A stretch of 64,000 bases of DNA, taken from contig CM037877.1 in the NCBI GenBank assembly GCA_021292165.1, positions 219,149,350-219,213,349 of the forward strand. The letters are read 5' to 3'. Positions 44,536-56,313 of this stretch are shown here, piece after piece; position 1 is the stretch's first letter; the number at the start of each line of letters is the position of its first letter. The stretch is from Shinisaurus crocodilurus (lineage: Eukaryota > Chordata > Lepidosauria > Squamata > Shinisauridae). A model generated the notes under the pieces. The model was given only the letters and a program-made list of their open reading frames with translations, was not told the origin of the DNA and did no database searches. The position numbers and the translations under genes are program-made.

Positions 44536-46030
44536 TTATTTATTTATTTATTTATTTATTTGAATATTTATGTACTGCTTCCTGTTTAAAAAAATTGAAG
44601 TGGTTTACAGCAAATTATAAAACAATACATTATTATAAAAGCACAACAACATTTAGACAAGTTAATGGTTGGGAAAAGGCAAGATGAAGTAAGTTTTTAA
44701 TAATTGTCAAAAGCACATGATTGTCAATGCCTGATGTGTCACAGAGGGGAGGTCATTCCAGAGGGAGGGTGCCACCACAGAGAAGGCCCATTGCCATGCT
44801 GTTGCCAGATGGAACTCTGCAGGATGTTATAGCATGGACACTAAGGCCTGCCCTGAGGACCATAGTGGTCTAACAGGTCTATAGGGGGAGATGATCTTTC
44901 AGGTAACCTGGTCCTAAGTTGTTTAGGGCTTTATATGTCAATAATAATTCCTTGAACCTGGCTCAGTAGCAAACTGGCAACTAGTGCAGCTCTTTCAGCA
45001 CAGGTGTTATGTGCGCATGGCAAGGATCAACAGCCTCACTGCAGCATTCTGCACTAGCTACATCTTCTGAACCAGTCTCAAGGGTAGCCACACATAGAGA
45101 GCATTACAGTAGTCCAGTCTTGAGGTTACCAATGCATGGATCACAGTGGTTAAGCTATCCCTGTCCAGGAACAGGTGCAGTTGATGTACCAGTCAAAGTT
45201 GGTAAAAGGTGCTCCATGCTATGGGAGCCACTTGAGTTTCTAATGACAATGATGAAACTAGGAGCACCCCCAAACTGCATACCCGTCCTTTCAGGGGGAG
45301 TGCAACCCCATCCAGAACAGGTAAACTCTCTAATTCCCAGACCCTGGAACCACTTACCCACAGTGCCTCCATTTTATCAGGATTCAGCTTCAGCTTATTG
45401 GTCGTCATCCAGCCCACCACAGCACATAAGCACCGGTGCAGGTCATGCACAGCCTCTCCTGATTCGGATGTAATGGAGAAAGAGCTGAGTGTCATCAGCA
45501 TAGTGGAGACACCTTCCCCCAAATTCCTAATGACTGCACCCGATGGCTTCAATTATATGTTAAACAACATTGGAGACAAAATGGTACCATGTGGCACCAC
45601 ACGGTATAAATGCCAGAGGGCTGGGGTACAGCCACCCAATACTACTCTCTGGACCCTGCCTTACAGATAGGAATGGAACCACTGCAAAAAGTTGCCCAAA
45701 ATTCCCAATCCATAGATCCAGTCCAGGAGGACACCATGGTCAATGGTATCAAATGCTGCTGAGAAATTTAGTAAGAGTAATAGCCTCTCCTGTAAAGGTC
45801 ATTCAGCAGGGTGACCAAGGCTGATTCTGTCCAGACTTGAATGGGTCTAGATCATCCATTCCTTCAAGAACATCTGCAGCTGATTTGCCACCACCCTCTC
45901 AAACACCTTGCCCAAAAAGGCGGGGGTGGTATTAGTGACCAAGCAATAGTTGTTATAAATCTCTGGATCCAGCTAAGGGTTTTTCAGAAATGGCCACATT
46001 ACTGCCTCTTTAAGGTCAGCTGGGCACTTT
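44536..46030 (-). mobile_element. long L2 LINE fragment (antisense)
   Basis: The 3' end lies at the (TTTA)n run near 44537. The minus strand encodes, towards the 5' side, a decayed C-terminus (44750-45150), then WMTTNKLKLNPDKMEALWV, LPVLDGVALPLKG and LGVLLVSSLSLETQVAPIA (45193-45552). RT-region text follows up to about 46030. These are L2-clade motifs: the N-x-LxLNPxKTE segment downstream of YADDTQL, and the GVxLDSxLSLExQV segment. The many plus-strand open frames here are shadows. Frames are interrupted by stops. Confidence 0.85.
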
Positions 46031-46169
46031 TGTCATTCCTTTAACCACTTTGATAGCCTACTGGAAAATGCCATATAAATCTATGTAATAAATAAAAAAG
46101 GACTGTGAGTTCCAACACTCAAAACAAATTCCTGGGCTCAGAATTATCTAATGCTAAGCAGGTGTCCTT

Positions 46170-46385
46170 TGCGCTGGGCTCTGGCTCATGGATCTTGGGG
46201 TTCCAATAAAAAAAACAAAGAAGATCCCACAAGTCTGAAGTCTGTGGCACGTTTTCAGTGAGCAGCAACACAGCGGCCTGACTGCTTCAGCTTGTGCCAA
46301 CAAGTGCACACTCAACCCATACTCAACCCTTGAGTGTGGGTTATCATGTTGTCTGAACCCAGTCACTCTGTGTTGTTGTTTTGCA
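46170..46385. mobile_element. possible MITE half
   Basis: 'tgtgggttatcatgttgtct' and 'gaacccagtcactctg' resemble the gttcacacga MITE family ends (33678, 37911). The opposite end could not be found. Confidence 0.35.
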
Positions 46386-46630
46386 GTCCCAGGCAGGCAG
46401 GAAAAACAGAAGTGTTATCAGTCTATGGCTGGTGGATAATTATCAGCTTGCTAGGTCACAAGTTCTTGTGCTAGCCTGGATTAGATGTCAGTAATATGGT
46501 GCAAGTAACGGACTCCTTCAGTTCATCTTTTATGTAGAGTTAAGACTAGGGAAGGGAAAGGGAAAGGAGGTATTCTCAGGACAATTCCTCCCTAGGTATC
46601 CACTCTTCCAGAGCTAGCAACCACCTAGCA

Positions 46631-46766
46631 TAGCATTCCCCAACCTGGTGCCTTCCAGATGCTTTGGACTACAACTCCCAGCATCCCTGATAATGGGCCA
46701 TGCTGGCTAGTGCTGATGGGAGTTGAAGTCCAGAACATCTGGAGAATACCAGGTTAGGGAAATCTG
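46631..46766. mobile_element. 136-bp palindromic hAT MITE with perfect TSD
   Basis: Flanked by identical octamers acctagca at 46623-46630 and 46767-46774. The arms contain 'ttccccaacctggtgccttc' and 'gctttggactacaactccca' with mirrored 'gggagttgaagtccag' and 'accaggttagggaaa'. It has no coding capacity and depends on a hAT transposase supplied elsewhere. Confidence 0.92.
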
Positions 46767-46774
46767 ACCTAGCA

Positions 46775-47900
46775 TATGTTCTTGCTCTGCCAAACACAAA
46801 AGTTCCCTTCAGGTTCCTGTATTTGGAAGTGAAATATATATAGCATCCACTCACTAGCAGATGATCATGAGAAAACTGGAGGGCTAAGGAAATAACCTAA
46901 TAAAATCCCAAGCACTCTTCCTCCTTAAGGAAAGTAGATAGCAGTTAAAGTGCATAATTTAGTAGATTGCAAGCAATTGCTATGTGCTCTAAGTTTCCCA
47001 GGTAAATGTTTTGGGAAAGTATGCAGTTAAATGGAGCAGAATGCCATTAACAAGCCCCAGATGTTTGGGTACAAACATCGCTTCCAGGAAAAAAAAAAAT
47101 CCCATGACTGTACCGGAAAGATTGCAACCATTGAAATTAACCCATTGATTGTGCTGATACACTGATATAGGCCAGTCCTCTTCAGAGTTGTATTTCCAGG
47201 TGGCCTTTAAGGCAGTTGTTCTGCTAAACAATACAAACCATGTGATTTCTGAGGAGAAGCAAAGGGATGTATCTGAGAGAAGCTGCATTTGTGCATAAGC
47301 TCTCTCTGTGAGGATCTATTCTTCCGGCAGGCCACTTGTTTATACTTCATTTTAAGCAAGGGCCAAGCTAGATGATATGTGGGAAATATGAGATTGGACA
47401 TCTCCCAAGGTCTTTTTCAATTCTTAAAAGCCGCCAAGAAGGAGGCAAATAGGATCAGGGTTGCAGAAGTAAGGATGAGGAATTAAAGCCTTTCCACAGA
47501 TTAAAAAAAATGCCCCCTCCCCTGAACCTTTTAATAGGCTTGCAGGTGGGAAACCCCCCCTCCACATATGTACATTGGAGGAATGTACATCAGCACCATG
47601 TTTACAGTTGCATGTTTACACAACTGGTCTAAACGATCATAGCTGAGCACATTCAAGATGGGTTATCAAGTGTGCTTTTAACAATGAGAACTCATTAACA
47701 ATAAAAATAAATATTAATTAATGTTAATTATTGGATACCAATACAAAGGGACTAAGAAAACTGAATAAATTCTAGAAGGGCATGCACATTTTTTGGAACT
47801 TCAGGGGAGTGGGGAGAGCCACTTGGGGAAACAGCAGGTAGGGAAAGGAATAAGCCCACTCCCTCCTCCTGCCCTGAATTCCCATTTCTAAAGTAGCCTT

Positions 47901-47901
<1 letters not shown>
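46775..47901. other. unique sequence, no gene seen
   Basis: No repeat family or gene recognised. An A-run is at about 47089-47099. A short phase of 'attaattaatgttaattatt' occurs near 47715. Confidence 0.4.
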
Positions 47902-47950
<49 letters not shown>

Positions 47951-47951
47951 T
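47902..47951. repeat. (TTA)n microsatellite
   Basis: Uninterrupted ATT/TTA triplets of about 50 bp. Confidence 0.95.
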
Positions 47952-48397
47952 AAAGGACATTGGTGCTCAGCTACATATGTCTGCATGTAATACGTACTTA
48001 GCCCCTTATATACCTGATTTGGATGGCTGAGCCTGGCCTAATACAAGAAAGCATTATGGAAACTGCAATACTAGTCAGTTCTTTTCTCTGCCTGTGGGGT
48101 CTATTTATATATAAAAAAACAAGGATTCCCACTCCTTGACAGAGGACACTCAATTTTTCTTTTTGTTTCTTGATTAAACAAACCATAACAGTTTGATGCA
48201 AGGATGAATGGTTTTTGTGCGTCTTTATATACTCCATCTTTGTCTATTTTGAAGATGGGATGGGTGATATTGGGTTTCTATTTCTAGGGGTGGAACTCCA
48301 GAACTGGAATTATCAGGTAAATTCTCTAGCTATCTCCTTCCATCCTTCCCTTTCCTCCATTTTTATCCAAGCTACTCAGAGTGGAATTCATAATGCC

Positions 48398-48510
48398 CAC
48401 ATTTTATCCTCACAAAAACCCTGTGAGGTCAGTTAGCCTGAGAGAGAGGGAGACTGTCCTAAGGTCACCCAGTGAGCCTCAGAGCTTTGTAAGCATTTTG
48501 ATATGGGTCT
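48398..48510 (-). mobile_element. tRNA-SINE body fragment (antisense)
   Basis: 'cattttatcctcacaaaaac' and 'cctgtgaggtcagttagcct', then 'gtcacccagtgagcctcaga', parallel the antisense SINE at 55390-55622. The head and tail are missing or decayed. Confidence 0.65.
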
Positions 48511-48594
48511 TTCTGAAGTAAAAGCCCAGCACTGCACTATATTGGGCCTGATGAATTATATGGCCCCTGGGCCCATACTTAGATTTAAAGCATA

Positions 48595-49015
48595 TATATA
48601 TATATATATATTCCTGCGCCACCTTTCAATATAAGTATCTTCAGGGTGGCTTACACAATAAAAGCCAGCCAATAAAACAGGATAATAACAATTTTATTAA
48701 TAACAATATATAAACAGTGGATAAGAAAACAGCAGTGATATAATAATCTCAGTTTAAAACCTAGGAAATATAATAGCCTTCTGCCTAAAAGACAGTAAAG
48801 TAGGCAGCAGGCAAACCTCCTTGCAGAGATAATTCCTTAAGCAGGTACTACCACTGAGAAGTCCCTCTCTGCAGCTGCCACCAGAAGAATCACCTCACTT
48901 TTGATGGCAAGGAAACTGAGGGAGGGCCTCAGGTAATGATCTCAGCACATGCATGGACAGGCTGAAGTGGAGGCCAGCATTTCTTCAAATAGCCTGGGCC
49001 CATATTGTATAAAAA
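48595..49015 (-). mobile_element. L2-like LINE 3' end (antisense)
   Basis: A (TA)n start is followed by 'ccacctttcaatataagtat' and 'cagggtggcttacacaat'. The decayed end of an ORF follows (reverse of 'ccactgagaagtccctctct', the RAFS region). No intact frame. Confidence 0.65.
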
Positions 49016-49019
49016 TGAA

Positions 49020-49076
<57 letters not shown>
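49020..49076. repeat. (AAT)n microsatellite
   Basis: About 19 uninterrupted AAT triplets immediately next to the antisense L2 tail, giving the poly-leucine antisense frame. Confidence 0.95.
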
Positions 49077-49077
<1 letters not shown>

Positions 49078-49283
49078 TGAATTCATAAAGGCCTGGTTTC
49101 TCAGCAGTGTTTAGCCTTGATGGATAAATAGATCTTCTGGAGGCTGCAAACTTGAGAGGAAGATCTGTGGCTGAGGAAAGGGGCTGTTTATCCCCTTCTT
49201 CTCCAGCTGATATTCTGCTCAAAATCAGAACACCCATTTCAGGCTGCTTTTCCCTTCACAGAGATGTGAGCTGACAAAAGGAC

Positions 49284-49345
49284 TATTTATTTATTTATTG
49301 CATTTATACCCCACCTTCCCCCCCCCTCTTGCAAGGAACCCCAGC
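49284..49345 (-). mobile_element. tRNA-SINE 3' tail fragment (antisense)
   Basis: 'ctatttatttatttattgca' and 'tttataccccacctt…ttgcaaggaacccc' correspond to the SINE 3' end in reverse. The head is missing. Confidence 0.65.
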
Positions 49346-49384
49346 CAACTAGGGGGAATAGGCAGGTGCAGCTACTTCCTCTCT

Positions 49385-49790
49385 CGCTTGATTGTAAGTT
49401 TAAAGCTAAAAACTTGAGTGTGGATCCTAAGATAAGGAAGTTCATGGAAGGAAAGTTTTCTAACTCCTCCTTCTTCCCCACCCACCTGTGCCTTCCTCTC
49501 TGGAGGCTTGGGGCAGCCTTCCTGAACAATGTGGGAGGGAGTGTGAGAGAGAAGAGTTGCCCAAAATTGGGCAGATCTTCACACAATTTGGGGCAATTCC
49601 TCCCTCCCCAACAGCAGCCCACTGCATGCCATTCCCCATTGTTCAGGATGCTCCCCAACACTCCAAATAGGCTTTTCCACGTGGCACAGCTGGCTGCAGA
49701 AGCAAGACGGGGATGAGGACCTTTCCTTCTGTAAACTTCCTTATCTCAGGATCCAAGCTTTGTTCTTCAGTTTGCAACCTGGCAACCCTC
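49385..49790. mobile_element. palindromic MITE (~400 bp)
   Basis: The left arm 'ggatcctaagataaggaagt' with 'tcatggaaggaaag' is mirrored at 49708-49755 by 'ctttccttctgtaaacttcc' and 'ttatctcaggatcc'. The right border reads 'gcaacctggcaaccctcc', the reverse of a ggagggttgccaggt start. Plus and minus open frames in it are not genes. Confidence 0.65.
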
Positions 49791-52536
49791 CAAATATGCT
49801 ATTATCCTGTGATGATTGTGTTTCTTGTACCTGCTATTGTCGCATGAATCTTTCTTTCCTGACGTGGCGGGGATGGGAATGGTTTTTTGTCCACACATAC
49901 AGATGTGCAATATGATATTCTCTCTCCTTCACATGGCCTGAGGCAGCTGGAGCACTTTGCCAGCTAAATATAGGTAATGCAGTCAGTTAAAGAATGAAAC
50001 CTCTCATCATTATATTCTAAGCTGGGATCTAAGGTCAGGGTTCTTGCCTTCAGCTTTAGGATGTGCATCTCTCACAGAGCCATTCAGCTTCCTTTCTGAC
50101 AAGCCCCACCAGAGGGAAATGAAACCAAGCTGCGACAGGAAGAGAAACGTCCCCAAACATGCAGCAAAATCTACACTGAACCACAGTGGTCTTTCAAACC
50201 AAGTCTCTTATCAAATGTGAATAATGTTAATTACAGATTGTTTTGATGATGAATACGATTGGAAGGCACTGCGCATGCCACAAATGCTATCTAATAATTG
50301 CATATAACTTTGTCTTCAGAAAGCTGAACTTTTCAGGGGGGTTTGAAATGAAGAATTTGGGCATCTTTCTCTTAAAGGGGAAAGGCCTTGAACAACTGCC
50401 AATGAGATGACAGAACACAATTCAGCATGGATGAGACTAAAGACTGCTGAAAGGAAGTCCAAGGTACAACTGTCACTTAACCTATTTCAGCATGGATTGT
50501 AAAGCAAGGCAAGAGGTAATCCACATTACATACCAAGGCCAGCTCCAAGTTTGAAGGGACCTTGACTGAGCAAAGCACCCTCTGGTGAGCCCTGTCCATT
50601 GGCTGGCCTTGACAGACTTACCTGGTGGTGGCTGCAGTGGTCTGAGCAGCAGTGACCTTCTGGCTCAGCTGGTTCTAGCTGCCATTTTAATGTCCCACAA
50701 TGCCCCACACTACATTGGGGGCATTGGGGGAATTTTAAATGACAGCTAGACCCAGCTGCCCAGTGCTGATCTGACAACAGGAAAAGGTTTAATGGGGGAA
50801 TCAGATTACCAGTAGATCCTGTTGTGGAGTTGGGGGCCCAGCACCTGCCCAAGGGTACCAGGTGTTGGCACTGTCCCTGAATACAAGTATAATGAAAATC
50901 CTTCAGCTTCTGAGATCTGACACAGCTAATAAACTTCACAGTGACCCAAAATGGAACGCTTCCTCTTGACACTTTTTACAGATTTACAACAATGGTGAAT
51001 TCACAGATTCTTACAATTGGCTTTATAAGTTGCAGAAACTCATACATGTGAATCAGCCAAGTGTCCCCCTTGGGGAAGCTTTTTCCATTATATAGCTCCC
51101 AGAGTTTAAAAAAATGTAATCACAGAATATGTCTGGTGAACCCCTAAGAAGTAATTCAGCTCAGCCCGCACCGGGAACATGCGGGATTTTTATTGTCCTT
51201 ATGTGATATGTTATATGGATTGCTGAAACTTTGTATCTAACTGCCTCTTAATAAAGATTGTCTGAGATTGGTCAAGTGACGGGCTATCCATTGAGCCTCT
51301 GCAATTCTTGGACTTTTTTTCAGCAATCTTTAGATCTTGAGCTCTCATACTTTGAATTGTATTTCATCAGTTATTATCTTATGCCTACTTGGACTATGCC
51401 ACATTATTAACACTATTGGTATATATGAATTATTCCTAGCTGATCACTCCTTCTGTTTACTGATTCAATACAGCTGGATGGTGGTGTTATTATTTCATCT
51501 TCTGAAAGCTTTGAGAACAAACAGGTAATAATAATACAGTGAATATCTTCATAGTCTTAGAACAAACATTCAAACTTGCATGTATTGCGAAGTCTCTTTC
51601 CACATTTTTCCTACCTTCCATCACATTCCTTCAACACTAACCTCTGCAACAATAACCTGAGTGGCTTGGAATAGCCTTTGTATTAAATGCTTTTCTTTCT
51701 GAGGTGCTTTTTAACTGGACCTGTTTGTTTTATCCGTCTGTGGACTCAGCTTGGCACTTGAACACCAATTTGGCAGGGTCATAAATAGCAGTCTGTTGGT
51801 TTCCCATACAATCCTGTAGATATAGAAACCCATTCAGGATTGAAAAGGTCCCTTTTAATTATTGCCCATATGAAGGTCTCCTGAAGGACATTTTACACTG
51901 AATTATTAATCACTTACCATTGTCATAATTAGAAAAAGGCAGAGCAAATGGGCATGCTGCTGCTTTTGATGGATTAGCTCTACATTAGATACTGATCCAT
52001 ACTCCTGTAAAACAACAGCCATGCAAAGTAAAGCTTTCCCCCTGTGTTGGGTGGAGGGGAGGGGGGGGAGAGTCACTTTGAAACATTTCCAGAGCGATTA
52101 GCTTTGTGACACCTCACACACATGTTTGGAAAGGGATAAATTGCCAGGGCAGCTCCTGGTTAGATTTGGACAGCACTTTGATTCTTTGTTTAAGTCAATT
52201 GAGTCCATGGCCCTGCTGCTGTGTGAGTTTGGCTACAAGTGTCATTCTGAGATTTACAATTTGATGTGCTACATAAAGGTTAAACAGAAGGACTCCATTT
52301 CAAAAGGAAGCTGGGGGCTTTAAGATCTGGGAAGGCTGCTTATGGTAAATCTCTGAGTATAGACTGAGAAAACATTAACACAGTGATTCCTGAAGCAAAG
52401 AACCTGCCTTCTTATGCTTCTAGAATGTTAATGGGCTGGACTCTCTCCTGCAGCATAATATAGGAAGTCCAGGCTCCTCTGGAAATGAGAGAGGAAAATA
52501 AGTACACATAGTAGAATAAGTGCACACCCAGTTTCC
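49791..52536. other. mostly unique sequence, no gene seen
   Basis: No gene recognised. The 148-residue minus-strand frame at 50526-50972 is cysteine/serine-rich and has no domain I know. 51890-52060 and 52120-52330 have the look of conserved non-coding DNA. A G-run is at 52063-52070. Confidence 0.4.
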
Positions 52537-52576
52537 TTTTGATTAAAAACAAAACAATTTTTGTTTTTAATCAAAA
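52537..52576. repeat. perfect 18-bp hairpin
   Basis: The arms ttttgattaaaaacaaaa (52537-52554) and ttttgtttttaatcaaaa (52559-52576) are exact reverse complements around a 4-base loop, caat. No relative elsewhere in the window. Confidence 0.9.
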
Positions 52577-52624
52577 ACAAACTGCCTATTTTTTCTGCCT
52601 ATTGTAAACCCCACATTTGACGTT

Positions 52625-52765
52625 CTTATTTATATTACATTTATATCTCACCTTTCTTCCATTGTGGAACTCAAGGTGGCTACATGGAATCCAAGGAGTT
52701 CTCCTCTCCAAGCACTGACCAGATCCAGACCTGCCTAGCTTCAGCAAGATAACTGCCTCAGGTGC
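52625..52765 (-). mobile_element. 5S-derived SINE, non-CR1 tail (antisense)
   Basis: The reverse complement reads head 'cttgctgaagctaggcaggt', then 'ctggatctggtcagtgcttg' (decayed A and C box region), then a tail of 'ttgagttccacaatggaaga' and 'aaggtgagatataaatgtaa'. This is the same tail type as 26153 (ttccatcatgaaag…tataaat), not the CR1 type. Confidence 0.72.
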
Positions 52766-54049
52766 CTTCAGACCATGCCCTAGGACCCTTTTCTTCTCTT
52801 TTTTTTTTGGGGGGGGGGGAAATGAACTGGAAGTCTTGACATTTTGTTAATTATGGCAGGTTGGATGTGATCCAAAGCTTGGAACAGAATCAAAATTAAC
52901 ATACACCCTTTTCCAGGCATATGCAACTTGTCCTGAGACATCTGTGTTTACCACCATCCTAAGTTTGGCTTGTGTAGCTGGCACAGGCGGCATCTAGTAC
53001 AGGTTCCTCGTGCCCTGGCTGTTATTTTCCTTCTGGTATGATGTCACTGTGGGCTACCATGTGGATGCTGCTAAGCCTTCCCAGAGAAGCAGCTGTTTAA
53101 ATAGTAGGCTAGATAATGGTCTAGCTTTTGAAATGCTTCCTCGGCTTATTGCTATATACGACAGACAAGGCAGCCTAGCTGCCAAGGAAGATTATTTCTA
53201 TCCAATCAAGGACAACAAACACTTGTTATGATGTAGAATGCCTTCCTCACAGGAAACATCACATCAGGCTATGGTCAAAGGAATATAGATCAAGGCGTCT
53301 GTGAATCCTAGCAGAAATGTATGTTTATTTTTAGGGCAGAAATGATTAAAAGCTATCATGTTCTAATACCAACAAGCCCTTTAGAGAGTATGAAATACCA
53401 TGTGATTACACCCCAGCTCCTTCCTACACCACAGCCCAGCAACTCTGCATTGTTGTTGTTTTTCCTATCTTACTCTTCCCCTTGGACTATTCAGTCCTTA
53501 CTTCAGTTTGCTTTTACCACAGTGTGAGGCGCTACGCTATAGTGGGTCTTGGATGTGCCTCTTGGGAATGATCAGTGTTGTTATTTACTACTGGACTGGA
53601 AATAACATGGGGTTGTGTGACATGCCTCCCACTCCTGCGTGAAGGAGGTAAGCAGAGCGGGGCTCTGACTGGATGTCAGGGACTGAGACCAGCAAACAAC
53701 TCCCAGTTGTGAGAGACTCCACCTCCCTCCCACAACTTTTTTCTCCCATTTTGAAACCTTCCCACTTCCTTCAAAACCGTCACACTTCTTTCTCTCCCTC
53801 CCACACACTTCAGGCACTGCTGCCTCCTTGATTAGCTGTGCAACCCAATCAAATTCTAAATAATAGGGTGCATCCTGATACTAAGGGAGCTTCTTTTTAT
53901 AGACTTGTGTTGAAGGGCCTACTAATGGCTGATTGGTGAGTCTGGCAAAGAAGAAGAGTAAGTATAACAATAAGAACAACAGCAGCTATAAAGGTAGCAA
54001 GCAGAACAGCAGGTGTGTGTGGGGGGAGGTATCTGGAGTATTGCACTGA
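52766..54049. other. unique sequence, no gene seen
   Basis: No repeat family or gene recognised. A T-run followed by a G-run lies at about 52800-52819. The 78-residue minus-strand frame at 53581-53817 is unrecognised. Confidence 0.4.
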
Positions 54050-54058
54050 ATGTCACAT

Positions 54059-54650
54059 CTATGACTATCTTCCTGCTGGACAGAAAGTTCTTGGTGTGTG
54101 CTCAGTGCAATGAGCTCCTGGCTCTATGGGAACCCTGGAGGCCAAGGTAACTCACCTGGAGAAGCTGAGAGAGGCAAAGAGTTTGGTAGACAAGGTTTTG
54201 GGTGATGTGGTAAGGGCACTCCACTGCCAGGGTGACAGCTCCTCTTCAGTCATGGACAATGAGAGTCTCAAAAAAGAAAGACATCACTCAGAAGAAAAGG
54301 AAAATGATCCCTTAGAAGAGACCCATTCATTGGGGGACAAACCAATATCCTCCCCTTCCAAGGATATGCCTCTGGGGGTCAGGGGGCTTGTAGTAGTAGG
54401 ATGATTTGATAATTACATAGCTGGGTTTGTGATGGTAAATTGTCTGCCTGGTGCAAAGGATGTAGATATAATGCATCAGCTAGATAGCCTGGTAGATAGT
54501 GCTTGGGTTGAGTCAGTGGTGGTGGTGCAGTTGGCACCAATGACATGGGGGAATGCTAGTTGTGTGATCCTGGAAGCCAAACTTAAGTTTCTAAGGAGGC
54601 TGAAAGCCAGGACCTCCAAGCTGAAGCTGAGAGGTCTCAGGTGAAGCTGA
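54059..54650 (+). pseudogene. CR1 ORF1 remnant (coiled coil and esterase-like part)
   Basis: 'KFLVCAQCNELLALWEPLEAK' style text includes a cysteine pair followed by the helix EAKVTHLEKLREAKSLVDKV, fitting a CR1 ORF1 coiled coil (54059-54200). Downstream, VVVVQLAPMTWGNASC and EAKLKFLRRLKARTSKLKL (54515-54640) fit the SGNH-esterase-like block of CR1 ORF1, where 'V-vG-ND' is usual, so the catalytic region is degraded. Stop codons near 54402 and 54644 break the frame. Confidence 0.6.
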
Positions 54651-55389
54651 GATGTCTCAATGCATGGATGAGGCAATGGTGTAGGGTGGAGAGGATTTGT
54701 TAGTCACTGAGTGTCGGGTAGTTGTTATCACAGTCCGAGGGTCGAAGCCAAAACATATCAGTCCAAAACAAAGCAAACGTAAATCAGTTTGGGATCAGGC
54801 AAAGTTGTGGTCAGGGTCGTTCCAAGGTTCAAAGGTACAAGTCTGAGGTCAGAAATGTCAGGAGCGTCTGGCTGTAGCTGACAGGTTCTACTTGAACCAG
54901 AATAGAACTAGACTGCTGGCACTTAACATCAAAAAGGTGGCATAGCAATATTTAAAGTGAGCCCTGGCAGAAAGAAGCTGAGGAGCTTCTGGTTTGGGTT
55001 GAATCATCTTTAGGGAATGAGGGGTGAATATGTTTTAAACTGCCCAAATGGGGATGGGATAGAAATAGCCTAGAAGCATACGGTAAAACATGATAGCCAG
55101 GCTAAAGGGCCACAGAAAATAAACATGTCAGAGAATCTGGAGAGGAGCACCATGTATTGGTGTTTCTATGCAACTTCTAGAAGCCTCCAAGCCAAGTTGC
55201 AGTGCTTGGTTTTAAAGGCAATCAAATACATAGTGAGCAAAACTGAAACCTGGTAGAATGGAGAGAACCAGTGGGATAGTTAAACTATGGATGTAGCAAT
55301 GGTCACCAACTTGGATGGCTTTAAAAGGGGATTGGACAAATTCATGGAGGAGAAGGCTATCAATAGTTACTAAAGGCTATCAATAGTTA

Positions 55390-55622
55390 TTTATTTATTT
55401 ATTATATTTATACCCCGCCTTTTTTCCTGCAAGGAACCCAAGGCGGCTTACATAATCCTCCTCCTCCATTTTATCCTCACAACAACCCTGTGAGGTAGGT
55501 TAGGCTGAGAGTCAGTGACTGGCCCAAAGTCACCCAGTGAGTTTCATGGCCGAGCGGGGACTAGAACCTGGATCTCCCGAGTCCCAGTCCAACACCCTAA
55601 CCACTATGCCACACTGGCTCTC
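55390..55622 (-). mobile_element. tRNA-derived SINE, full length (antisense)
   Basis: Reverse-complement copy of 21935-22170, with tail (ATTT)n, 'ccttttttcctgcaaggaac', 'cctcacaacaaccctgtgag' and 'gactggcccaaagtcaccca'. The head contains a B box (gggactagaacctgg, reversed) and an A box (aaccactatgcca, reversed). It interrupts the CR1 copy. Confidence 0.9.
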
Positions 55623-55835
55623 TGGTTACTAGTGATGATGGCTATAAATCACCCCCAGTATCAGAGACAGCACACCTCCGAATACCAGTTGTTAAAGAGC
55701 ACAAGCAGGAGGGTGCTGTTGCCCTCGTGCCCTGCTTGTCCCACAGGCATCTATTTGGCAACTGTGGGGAGAGTCTGCTAGACTAGATAGGCCTTTAATT
55801 TGATCCAGCACAGCTCTTCTTATGTATTCAGAAGC

Positions 55836-56313
55836 CAGTCCCACTGAGTTCAATAGGTAAAAGTCAAAGGAAAGTGTGCATAGGATTCAGACAGTGAAGA
55901 CGGATCTGTGTTTGCCTGATAAGGGGGATGGCAGGAACAGCCTCAATCGCCAGATAAATTTGTTATCCCCCTGAGAGCATTTGTTGTGGGTGACTTAGGG
56001 CTGCAGAGTTATGCCTATTTTCTGGGGAGTAAGTCTCATGGAACTCAAGTAAATGTACATAGGCTCAGACCACCTGGGGCCAAGGTCAGCCTGCTACAAG
56101 CCTACCCAGAGTAACCAGGCTTGCCAAGTCAAGAGGGGGCTGCCTGTTTTCATGGCAGGTAGTGGTGCTGCACTGCAGAGCGGCCATTAAAAACTGACGC
56201 TCAGACGAATCTGCTTCTCATTACTTCGCTCATTTACCCATTCAAACACTTGCTTTCTCCCACTGTGTGAAGGCACATCCTAGGACACAGCAAGGCATTT
56301 TCTTTTCTTTTAG
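55836..56313. other. unique sequence with a decayed MITE
   Basis: 55840-55890 and 56010-56070 contain 'cccactgagttcaatagg' and 'ggggagtaagtctcatgg', remnants of the common palindromic MITE. No gene. Confidence 0.4.

Larger units (their letters stand above)
54050..55835 (+). mobile_element. CR1 LINE, internally deleted, with insertions
   Basis: The 5' part carries an ORF1 remnant (54059-54650). The 3' part contains typical CR1 UTR text, 'acttggatggctttaaaagg', 'ggattggacaaattcatgga' and 'gatccagcacagctcttctt'. Much of ORF2 is missing. 54710-54960 looks foreign (repeated 'caaggttcaaagg/aggtcag' motifs), and a tRNA SINE occupies 55390-55622. A duplicated 'aaggctatcaatagtta' lies just before the SINE. 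Confidence 0.75.

Noticed and set aside
45009..45473. 154-residue plus-strand open frame
   Set aside because: It is the shadow of the antisense L2 coding sequence (WMTTNKLKLNPDK motif on the minus strand).
49018..49237. Poly-leucine protein on the minus strand
   Set aside because: Produced entirely by the (AAT)n microsatellite.
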